11,750 nt of DNA from Candidatus Brevibacterium intestinigallinarum (GTDB lineage Bacteria; Actinomycetota; Actinomycetes; Actinomycetales; Brevibacteriaceae): contig DWZY01000074.1 in assembly GCA_019117325.1 (NCBI GenBank), positions 1 to 11,750 of the forward strand, given 5' to 3'. How positions within the stretch are numbered: position 1 is the first letter of the stretch; the number at the start of each line of letters is the position of its first letter. Positions 1 through 6,219 of the stretch are shown here, piece by piece. Position numbers and translations under genes: made by a program. The notes beneath the pieces are model-generated. The model was given only the letters and a program-made list of their open reading frames with translations, had not been told where the DNA came from and did no database searches.

Positions 1-189
1 ACGGATGCGGTCGAGGATGTGCCCGCGCCCGAGGCCGACGAGACTGCTGCGTCCAACGAGACTGCTGCGTCTGACGACGCCGCGGAGGCCGAGGTCGGCG
101 AGTCTGCCGCGTCAGACGAGACCGGTGACACCGGCACGGGTCCGGACGCCTCCGACGAGTCCGACGACACCCCGCAGAACCGCAGCTGA
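1..189 (+). CDS. yajC: YajC, C-terminal acidic tail (5' part outside window)
   Basis: Only the last 62 codons are visible, read in frame 1 and ending at TGA 187-189. The peptide is low-complexity, rich in Ala, Ser, Thr, Asp and Glu: 20 of 62 residues are acidic and only one is basic (Arg next to last). No fold or motif is visible, so the name rests on position: a short gene directly upstream of secD is almost always yajC in Actinomycetota, and actinobacterial YajC often has a long disordered acidic tail. YajC is a small single-span membrane protein of the SecDF-YajC complex whose C-terminus lies in the cytoplasm. A near-perfect 18-bp tandem repeat lies at 36-71. The gene ends 60 bp before secD and is probably co-transcribed with it. 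It could instead be the tail of another protein, since the conserved part is not in the window. Confidence 0.72.
   Translation, partial: TDAVEDVPAPEADETAASNETAASDDAAEAEVGESAASDETGDTGTGPDASDESDDTPQNRS
36..71 (+). repeat. 18-bp tandem duplication in the yajC tail
   Basis: Two adjacent 18-bp units, 36-53 and 54-71, are identical except for one base (G at 37, A at 55). They encode DETAAS and NETAAS. A more diverged copy of the core lies at 98-113, encoding ESAAS in the same frame. The period is a multiple of three, so copy-number change keeps the frame. It looks like a recent slippage expansion in a disordered tail. Confidence 0.8.
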
Positions 190-190
190 C

Positions 191-204
191 GAGCCGGCGG
201 GCTC
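191..204 (+). other. Small stem-loop between yajC and secD
   Basis: GAGCC (191-195) and GGCTC (200-204) form a perfect 5-bp stem with a GGCG loop, starting just after the yajC stop. There is no T-tract, and the stem is too short for a convincing terminator. Co-transcription of yajC and secD remains the simpler reading. The rest of this 60-bp gap shows only the weak secD ribosome-binding site. Confidence 0.25.
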
Positions 205-249
205 TCCGCCGCCACTCGTCGCCCGCTCCACCTGTCCGAAAGAGAGATC

Positions 250-2199
250 GTGGCCGCACCCTCCAACGAACCGCGCCCGGCGCTGTCCTTCATCTGGCTG
301 ACCGTCATCACGGCGGCACTCGCCGTCCTCGTGGGCGCCGGAGCGATCTGGTCCACTGCGACCTGGGCGCCCAAACTGGCGCTCGACCTGGAGGGTGGCA
401 CCTCGATCATCCTGGAGCCGCAGGTCGACGAGAGCACCGCGATCTCCTCGGAGCAGCTCGAGCAGGCGGTCGCGATCATCCGCCAGCGCGTCGACGGCAC
501 CGGTGTGTCCGAGGCAGAGATCACGACGCAGGGCGACCGCAACATCGTCGTGAACCTGCCCGGCAATCCGGACGAGGAGACCCGCGACCTCGTCCGCTCG
601 TCCGCGCAGCTGGCCTTCCGGCGCGTCGCGGTGCAGGACGCGCCGCAGCCGCTCACGTCCGAGGACGACGCGGCGGCGGAGGAGACCGAGGACCCCACGG
701 CAGACCTGAGCGATGAGCAGCGCGAGCGGCTCGAGCGGGTGCTGGAGGAGGAGGCCGAGGACGCGCAGGGCGGCGGCACCGTCGCCCCCGAGGATTCGGC
801 CGCGCCCCAGGAGTCGGCCCCGGCCGGCGGCGTGACGGACGAGTCGGCGACGGAGGCGCCCGCCGCGGATGAGCCTGCGGCGGACCAGACGGTTCCCCGC
901 TTCGACCCGATGACGGACACGTCGTGGGCCACCGACGAGATCATGAATGAGTTCGCGGCCCTCGACTGCACGGACCCGGCCAACCGCACCGGCGGCATCC
1001 AGGCCGACCCGGACACCCCCGTCGTCGCGTGTGCGCAGGACGGGCAGTCGAAGTTCATCCTGGGACCGGTCGAGCTCGACGGCTCCCACGTCTCCGACGC
1101 GGACTTCGGCTTCGAGACGACGTCGACCGGAACGCAGACCAACCGCGTCGCGGTCACGATCGAGTTCGACTCGGTCGGCCGCGAGGTGTTCGGACAGATC
1201 ACGAGCGCGATCACCGGCCAGCAGCAGCCGTACAACCAGTTCGCGATCGTGCTGGACGGCCTCGTGCTCTCCGCGCCCGCCTCGCAGACACCGGTGACGG
1301 ACGGTCGCGCGCAGATCACGGGTGACTTCACCCTCGAGACCGGCGAGACGCTGTCCAACCAGCTCCGCAACGGTGCGCTGCCCATCAGCTTCCAGGTCCA
1401 GAGCGAGCAGCAGATCTCGCCCACCCTGGGCTCCGAGTACCTCGCGATGGGCATGCTCGCAGGCCTCATCGGCCTCGGCCTCGTCGTCGTCTACTCACTC
1501 GTGCAGTATCGGGTGCTGGGGACGGTGACGGTCTCGAGCCTGGCGGTCGCTGGCGTCCTCACGTATCTCCTCCTCCTGCTCGTGACGTGGAGATACGGCT
1601 ATCGCCTGTCGCTGGCGGGTGTTGCGGGCCTCATCGTGGGCGTCGGCGCGGCGGCGGACTCGTTCATCGTCTACTTCGAGCGGATCCGTGATGAGCTGCG
1701 CGGGGGCCGGAAGCTGACGTCGGCCGTCGAGATCGGCTGGGACCGCGCGAAGCGCACGATCTTCGCGTCGAAGGCCGTCAACCTCCTGGGCGCGGTCATC
1801 CTCTACATCCTGGCGGTCGGCAGCGTCCGCGGCTTCGCGTTCACGCTGGGCCTCACCGTCATCGTCGACCTCCTCGTGACGGTCCTCTTCACGCACCCGA
1901 TGATGCAGGTGCTGGCCCGCACGCGGTTCTTCGGCGACGGACACCCGATGTCCGGCATGGATCCGCGCCAGCTGGGCGTCGACCAGGCGACGTACCGCGG
2001 AGCGCTCAACATCGACCTCGACCGGGCGAAGCGCGACGGGACGAAGAAGGGTTCCTTCAAGGAGGCCCAGCGCAGACAGAAGCAGGTCGATCGGCGCGAG
2101 TCCGAGCGCACCGGCCTCACACTGGCCGAGCGCAAGGCCCGTGAGGCCCGTCAGACCGCAGATTCCAGCACCGACGCGCAGGCGGGGGAGAACCGATGA
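250..2199 (+). CDS. secD: Protein translocase subunit SecD
   Basis: SecD, with SecF, forms the RND-type accessory complex of the Sec translocon; it uses the proton gradient to help pull exported proteins out of the channel. The GTG start at 250 follows a weak purine-rich site (239-247) and gives 649 residues. TM1 is about residues 12-36, followed by LDLEGG (45-50), the SecD family signature. The extracytoplasmic P1 head has an acidic low-complexity insert (about 131-216) and two cysteines (C240, C261) in a segment I recall as typical of actinobacterial SecD. The junction QLRNGALP (371-378) leads into five more membrane segments (about 398-555). D470, in GAAADSF, aligns with the essential transmembrane Asp of TM4, and ERIRDE follows it. 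The cytoplasmic tail (about 556-649) is rich in Lys and Arg. The stop overlaps the secF start (ATGA), indicating translational coupling. Confidence 0.97.
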   Translation: MAAPSNEPRPALSFIWLTVITAALAVLVGAGAIWSTATWAPKLALDLEGGTSIILEPQVDESTAISSEQLEQAVAIIRQRVDGTGVSEAEITTQGDRNIVVNLPGNPDEETRDLVRSSAQLAFRRVAVQDAPQPLTSEDDAAAEETEDPTADLSDEQRERLERVLEEEAEDAQGGGTVAPEDSAAPQESAPAGGVTDESATEAPAADEPAADQTVPRFDPMTDTSWATDEIMNEFAALDCTDPANRTGGIQADPDTPVVACAQDGQSKFILGPVELDGSHVSDADFGFETTSTGTQTNRVAVTIEFDSVGREVFGQITSAITGQQQPYNQFAIVLDGLVLSAPASQTPVTDGRAQITGDFTLETGETLSNQLRNGALPISFQVQSEQQISPTLGSEYLAMGMLAGLIGLGLVVVYSLVQYRVLGTVTVSSLAVAGVLTYLLLLLVTWRYGYRLSLAGVAGLIVGVGAAADSFIVYFERIRDELRGGRKLTSAVEIGWDRAKRTIFASKAVNLLGAVILYILAVGSVRGFAFTLGLTVIVDLLVTVLFTHPMMQVLARTRFFGDGHPMSGMDPRQLGVDQATYRGALNIDLDRAKRDGTKKGSFKEAQRRQKQVDRRESERTGLTLAERKAREARQTADSSTDAQAGENR

Positions 2200-3230
2200 A
2201 GAAGTTCCTGTCCTGGGGCAACGACCTCCACAGCGGCCGCACGTCGATCCCCTTCGTGGGGCGCGCCCGCCTCTGGCTCACTCTCGCCGCCGCCATCGGA
2301 CTGGTGTCCGTGGTCGTCCCGCTCATCGCCGGCTTCAACCTGGGAATCGCGTTCCGCGGCGGCTCCGAGTTCCAGGTCGCAGACGTCGACGCGACCCAGT
2401 CGCAGGTGGCCGCCTCCGCCGTGACGGATGCGGTCGGTGAGGTCGGCACCGAGGTGGTGCCCACCTCGGACACGTCCGTGCGGATCACGACCGAGCAGCT
2501 GACGGACGCGCAGATGCAGGAGGTCCGCGACGCGCTCGTGACCGCCTACGACGTCGCGGAGGAGGACGTCACCTCGAACTTCGTCGGCCCCGCCTGGGGC
2601 CAGGACGTGACGGACAAGATGCTGCGGGCCCTCATCATCTTCGTGGGCCTCGCGATGATCTTCATGGCCATCTACTTCCGGACGTGGAAGATGTCGATCG
2701 CGGCGATCATCGGCCTCGTCGCCGTCATGGTCGTGACGATCGGCATCTACTCGGCGACCGGCTTCGAGATCACCCCCGAGGCGATCATCGGCTTCCTCAC
2801 GGTCCTGAGCTTCTCCTTGTACGACACGGTCGTCGTGTTCGACAAGATCCGGGAGAACACGAACGACTTCGAGGACAACGTGCACATGAAGTTCTCCGAG
2901 CTCGTCAACCTGGGCGTCAACCAGACGACGGTGCGGTCCATCAACACCTCCGTCATCGCGGTGCTGCCGATCGCGTCGATCCTCTTCATCGGCGTGCTGC
3001 TCCTGGGTGCGGGCACGCTCACGGACATCTCGCTGTCCCTCTTCATCGGCACGATCGTCGCGGCGCTGTCCACGCTCTTCGTCGCCTCGCCGCTGTACGC
3101 GGTGCTGCGGTCGCGGGAGCCCGCCGTCCGCAAGCAGGAGGAGGCCGTCGACGAGCGCCGCCGGGAGAAGGGCCTGCCCGACCGCGCTCCGGTGCTGGGC
3201 GATGAGGTGCCCGTCAGCGCGGGTCGCTGA
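2196..3230 (+). CDS. secF: Protein translocase subunit SecF
   Basis: SecF is the partner of SecD in the proton-driven export complex. The protein has 344 residues. The ATG at 2196 overlaps the secD stop and has a strong GGGGGAG site at 2184-2190. TM1 is about residues 26-48, followed by the family motif GIAFRGGSEF (50-59). The short P4-type extracytoplasmic domain spans about 60-140. Five further membrane segments lie at about 143-305. The TM4 motif LYDTVVVFDKIREN (208-221) carries the conserved Asp210, and INTSVIAVLPI (249-259) is the TM5 signature. Where most homologues I recall read GYSLYD, this one has SFSLYD, a Gly-to-Ser change next to the key Asp. The C-terminal tail (about 306-344) is charged and cytoplasmic. 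Many actinobacteria carry apt between secF and rel; here rel follows after 80 bp. Confidence 0.97.
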   Translation: MKKFLSWGNDLHSGRTSIPFVGRARLWLTLAAAIGLVSVVVPLIAGFNLGIAFRGGSEFQVADVDATQSQVAASAVTDAVGEVGTEVVPTSDTSVRITTEQLTDAQMQEVRDALVTAYDVAEEDVTSNFVGPAWGQDVTDKMLRALIIFVGLAMIFMAIYFRTWKMSIAAIIGLVAVMVVTIGIYSATGFEITPEAIIGFLTVLSFSLYDTVVVFDKIRENTNDFEDNVHMKFSELVNLGVNQTTVRSINTSVIAVLPIASILFIGVLLLGAGTLTDISLSLFIGTIVAALSTLFVASPLYAVLRSREPAVRKQEEAVDERRREKGLPDRAPVLGDEVPVSAGR

Positions 3231-3243
3231 GCGCGCCACGCGC
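3214..3243 (+). other. Two short stem-loops at the secF 3' end
   Basis: TCAGCG (3214-3219) pairs with CGCTGA (3225-3230, which contains the secF stop) over a 5-nt loop. GCGCG (3231-3235) then pairs with CGCGC (3239-3243) over a 3-nt loop. Neither has a T-tract. They could be a weak terminator or an mRNA 3' protection structure for the sec operon just before the rel promoter candidate. Short GC stems arise easily by chance at this base composition. Confidence 0.3.
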
Positions 3244-3264
3244 ACGCCGCCTCCCCTCCGGCCG

Positions 3265-3270
3265 TACCAT
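3265..3270 (+). promoter_or_regulatory. Candidate -10 element for rel (TACCAT)
   Basis: TACCAT fits the actinobacterial TANNNT -10 pattern and lies 40 bp upstream of the chosen rel start. Transcription would begin near 3277, leaving a leader of about 34 nt that contains the ribosome-binding site. I see no good -35 hexamer. If real, rel is transcribed independently of secDF, and the in-frame ATG at 3269 lies inside the promoter and cannot be the start codon. Confidence 0.4.
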
Positions 3271-3295
3271 GGTCGTCAGGCGATATCGCCGCAGT

Positions 3296-3305
3296 GGAGG
3301 GGAGG
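3296..3305 (+). promoter_or_regulatory. Strong ribosome-binding site that sets the rel start
   Basis: The 10-base purine tract GGAGGGGAGG ends 5 nt before GTG 3311. It is the best Shine-Dalgarno site in this gap. The alternative in-frame ATG at 3269 has no such site. Confidence 0.75.
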
Positions 3306-3310
3306 ATCCT

Positions 3311-5590
3311 GTGACGCACGTGGATGAGAGCGCAGGCTACCGGCGCCGGGGCCTGGGCCGGCTCGCGTTCTGGACGGCGCGCGCCCAGCAGGATCCTGCA
3401 CGCCCCCGCGCGCTGGGTCCCCTCCTGCAGGCGCTCGAGGTCAACCACCCCCGCAGCGACACCGGCCTCGTGCTGCGGGCGTACCGGGTCGCGCACCGCG
3501 CGCACGAGGGCCAGACGCGCAAGAGCGGGGACCCCTACATCACGCATCCCGTCGCGGTCGCGACGATCCTGGCTGAGATCGGGATGACGCCCACGACGCT
3601 GGCGGCAGCGCTGCTGCACGACACCGTCGAGGACACGGACTACTCGCTCGACCAGCTGCGCGAGGACTTCGGCAGCGAGATCGCCGTCATGGTCGACGGC
3701 GTCACGAAGCTCGACAAGATCGAGTACGGGGCGGCCGCGCAGTCGGAGACCGTCCGGAAGATGATCGTCGCGATGAGCCGCGACATCCGGGTGCTCGTCA
3801 TCAAGCTGGCCGACCGGCTGCACAACGCGCGCACGTGGAAGTACGTCCCCGCCGCCTCCAGCGGTCGCAAGGCGAAGGAGACGCTGGAGATCTTCGCCCC
3901 GCTGGCGCACCGCCTGGGCATGAACACGATCAAGTGGGAGCTCGAGGACCTGTCGTTCCAGGTGCTCTATCCCAAGGTGTACGAGGAGATCGTGCGCCTC
4001 GTCGCCGAGCGCGCGCCGGAGCGCGAGAAGTTCCTGAGCGTCGTCTCGAAGGAGCTGGGCGACGAGCTCACGGCATCCGGCATCGACGGGTCGATCTCCG
4101 GACGTCCCAAGCACTACTACTCGATCTACCAGAAGATGGTGGTGCGCGGGCACGAGTTCGCGGACATCTACGACCTCGTGGGCGTGCGCGTCCTCGTCGA
4201 GACGGTCCGCGAGTGCTACGCGGTCCTGGGCATCGTCCACGCGCGCTGGTCGCCGATCGCGGGGCGGTTCAAGGACTACATCGCGATGCCCAAGTTCAAC
4301 ATGTACCAGAGCCTCCACACGACCGTCATCGGTCCCGACGGGCGCCCTGTGGAGATCCAGGTCCGCACGCGCGAGATGGACCGCCGCGCGGAGTTCGGCG
4401 TCGCGGCCCACTGGAAGTACAAGGATCGCGGCGGCGTGTCCGCGGGCGGTCGGACGGCGAAGGTGGGGGACACCGGGACCGTCGACGACGTCGCGTGGCT
4501 CCGTCAGCTGCTGGACTGGCAGAAGGAGGTCTCCGACCCCGAGGAGTTCCTCGACAGCCTCCGGTACGAGGTGAACTCGCAGGAGGTCTACGCGTTCACT
4601 CCCAAGGGCGACATCATCGCGCTGCCGGCGGGCTCGACCCCCGTGGACTTCGCCTATGCGGTGCACACCGAGGTGGGGCACCGGACGATGGGCGCCCGCG
4701 TGAACGGCCGGCTCGTGGCGCTGGAGTCGGAGCTGTCCAACGGCGATGTCGTCGAGGTCTTCACCTCGAAGGACGAGTCAGCCGGTCCCAGCCGGGACTG
4801 GCTGGCCTTCGTCCGCTCGCCGCGCGCCCGCAGCAAGATCCGGCAGTGGTTCAGCAAGGAGCGCCGCGAGGAGGCCGTCGAATCGGGACGGGAGAAGCTG
4901 GCGCGGGCGATGCGCCGTCACTCGCTGTCGGCCGAGCGGCTCATGTCCGCCGAGGGGCTCCTGAGAGTCGCCGAGCAGATGAACCTGGCCGATGATGTGT
5001 CCGCTGTCTACGCGGCGATCGGCAATGGCACGACCTCAGCTGCCCACGTCGTCGACCTGCTGGCGAAGGCCGTGGGCGAGGACAAGAGCGAGGTCGCCGT
5101 CCCCAGCAATCCGACGGGCCGGTCGAGCGGTCACCACTCGACGGCCGAGGGCGTCCGAGTCACGGGCGCGGACGGTCTCCTCGTGAAGCTGGCCCGCTGC
5201 TGCACTCCCGTGCCGGGCGATGCGATCGTGGGATTCGTCACCCGCGGTGCGGGCGTGTCGGTCCACCGGGACGACTGCTCGAACCTCACGGCGATGCGGT
5301 CCGAGCCCGAGCGGTTCGTCGAGGTCGAGTGGACGGGCAGCTCCCGCGGCCTGTACCTCGTCAACATCCAGGTCGAGGCGCTCGACCGCGCGGGGCTGCT
5401 GTCCGACATCACGCGCGTGCTCTCCGAGCTGCACGTCAACATCCTGTCCGCGTCCGTCGCCACCTCGCGGGCCCGCGTCGCCCAGTCCCGGTTCGTCTTC
5501 GAGATGGGTGATGGGACGCACCTCGACAACGTCCTCTCCGCCGTCCGCCGGGTCGAGGGCGTCTTCGACGTCTACCGCGTCACTGTGTGA
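3311..5590 (+). CDS. rel: Bifunctional (p)ppGpp synthetase/hydrolase (RelA/SpoT family)
   Basis: This is a long RSH enzyme that makes (p)ppGpp from ATP and GDP/GTP under amino-acid starvation and degrades it otherwise. GTG 3311 gives 759 residues; an in-frame ATG at 3269 would add 14, but the ribosome-binding site favours GTG. The hydrolase domain is intact: HPVAVATIL (79-87) and HDTVED (103-108), the Mn-binding HD motif. The synthetase domain has FADIYD (283-288), RFKD (319-322) and EIQVRT (348-353). RFKD is the basic RXKD form found in bifunctional enzymes, unlike EXDD in synthetase-only RelA. A TGS domain follows at about 424-486, then a helical region, a zinc-finger-like domain with C630, C631, H652 and C656, and an ACT domain (about 680-759) that senses ribosome or amino-acid state. 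It is probably the main or only RSH. Its last 11 bp overlap the convergent gene. Confidence 0.97.
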   Translation: MTHVDESAGYRRRGLGRLAFWTARAQQDPARPRALGPLLQALEVNHPRSDTGLVLRAYRVAHRAHEGQTRKSGDPYITHPVAVATILAEIGMTPTTLAAALLHDTVEDTDYSLDQLREDFGSEIAVMVDGVTKLDKIEYGAAAQSETVRKMIVAMSRDIRVLVIKLADRLHNARTWKYVPAASSGRKAKETLEIFAPLAHRLGMNTIKWELEDLSFQVLYPKVYEEIVRLVAERAPEREKFLSVVSKELGDELTASGIDGSISGRPKHYYSIYQKMVVRGHEFADIYDLVGVRVLVETVRECYAVLGIVHARWSPIAGRFKDYIAMPKFNMYQSLHTTVIGPDGRPVEIQVRTREMDRRAEFGVAAHWKYKDRGGVSAGGRTAKVGDTGTVDDVAWLRQLLDWQKEVSDPEEFLDSLRYEVNSQEVYAFTPKGDIIALPAGSTPVDFAYAVHTEVGHRTMGARVNGRLVALESELSNGDVVEVFTSKDESAGPSRDWLAFVRSPRARSKIRQWFSKERREEAVESGREKLARAMRRHSLSAERLMSAEGLLRVAEQMNLADDVSAVYAAIGNGTTSAAHVVDLLAKAVGEDKSEVAVPSNPTGRSSGHHSTAEGVRVTGADGLLVKLARCCTPVPGDAIVGFVTRGAGVSVHRDDCSNLTAMRSEPERFVEVEWTGSSRGLYLVNIQVEALDRAGLLSDITRVLSELHVNILSASVATSRARVAQSRFVFEMGDGTHLDNVLSAVRRVEGVFDVYRVTV

Positions 5591-6152
5591 GCGCCGGCGC
5601 CCGCTCGCGGCCGATCGTCGCGAGCGCGAGCGCCCGGATGCGCGCCGCGTAGGGGCGGCGCTCGACGCCGTCCAGCCAGAGGAGGAAGGCGTGCCGGTCG
5701 GCGTGCGGGACGCGGGTGAAGGTGTGCCGCCCGGTCGCTGCGGGATCCGGCGCGGCGAGTGCCGCGCGGAGGAGGTCGTAGAGCGTGCGCTCCGGCGTCG
5801 TCACGCACAGGCGGTCGACATCGATCCGCTCTTCGGGCGGCACGTCGCGCTCGTAGACGGTCCACGCGCCGCGGGCGGCCCGCATGCGCCGCCGCGCGTG
5901 CGTCGTGTACTCGAGCAGGGCCGGGGCCCGGCCGGAGGCCGACCCCCACCACACCCAGTGGGCGGCGCGATGGGACAGCGCCACGCGCGGTCGCGGCGCC
6001 GGACCCAGGGCCGCGCAGCGCAGCGCGGGATCCGCGATCGTGTCAGCGGCGACCCACACCTCGCGCGTGAGGCGCTGCAGGAGCCCGTCGTACTCGAGCG
6101 CCAGCAGATCCGTGAGGGGGAGCGGCGCATCCAGCCGCAGGAAACCGGTCAT
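5580..6152 (-). CDS. AbiEi-antitoxin-like protein, no partner toxin
   Basis: The protein has 190 residues from the ATG at 6152, preceded by GAGGGTGGA (6164-6156). It resembles the AbiEi-type proteins common as orphans in actinobacteria. The N-terminus (about 11-40) fits a winged-helix segment ending in LLQRLTREVWVAAD. VALSHRAAHWVWWG (57-70) matches the family pattern 'lSHrsAA.lwG', and VTTPERTLYDLLR (117-129) matches 'vTspeRTllDL'. In type IV toxin-antitoxin pairs AbiEi represses the operon that also encodes the nucleotidyltransferase toxin AbiEii. No AbiEii gene is seen here: the neighbours are rel (convergent) and DUF349 (upstream, same strand). Arginine is heavily used and the C-terminus shows no recognisable domain. 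I recall similar genes beside rel/DUF349 in Microbacteriaceae, which would argue for a resident chromosomal gene rather than a recent arrival. DNA binding is inferred, not shown. Confidence 0.6.
   Translation of the reverse strand: MTGFLRLDAPLPLTDLLALEYDGLLQRLTREVWVAADTIADPALRCAALGPAPRPRVALSHRAAHWVWWGSASGRAPALLEYTTHARRRMRAARGAWTVYERDVPPEERIDVDRLCVTTPERTLYDLLRAALAAPDPAATGRHTFTRVPHADRHAFLLWLDGVERRPYAARIRALALATIGRERAPALTQ
5602..5626 (+). terminator. Possible rel terminator stem-loop inside the convergent gene
   Basis: CGCTCGCG (5602-5609) and CGCGAGCG (5619-5626) form a perfect 8-bp stem with a 9-nt loop, 11 nt after the rel stop. There is no T-tract, as is usual for GC-rich actinobacterial terminators. 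It lies inside the coding sequence of the opposing AbiEi-like gene. Competing pairings are possible in this GC-rich stretch. Confidence 0.35.
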
Positions 6153-6169
6153 GAGTCCACCCTCACGCG

Positions 6170-6205
6170 ACAGGGGCGGGTGTGCAACAGCACACCCGCC
6201 CCTGT
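6170..6205 (-). terminator. Perfect 16-bp hairpin after the DUF349 gene
   Basis: Arms at 6170-6185 and 6190-6205 are perfect reverse complements around a 4-nt loop (AACA on the plus strand, TGTT on the minus). This is the strongest inverted repeat in the window. It lies 14 nt past the DUF349 stop and has no T-tract, consistent with the tail-less terminators of GC-rich actinobacteria. On the minus strand its end is only 17 nt before the AbiEi-like ATG, so it could also act as an attenuator or processing signal for that gene. Confidence 0.8.
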
Positions 6206-6219
6206 GGAGAACCGCCGGA

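Noticed and set aside
112..1089. 325-codon minus-strand open frame opposite yajC and secD
   Set aside because: Antisense shadow with skewed Arg/Gly/Val composition and no motif.
3269..3310. ATG 3269 as the start of Rel
   Set aside because: There is no ribosome-binding site before it and it overlaps the candidate -10. GTG 3311 has a strong site at 5 nt spacing.
2747..4681. 644-codon minus-strand open frame opposite secF and rel
   Set aside because: It lies wholly antisense to two certain genes. Its composition (Arg, Asp, His, Val, Leu) is typical of an antisense shadow in GC-rich DNA, and it has no recognisable motif or ribosome-binding site.
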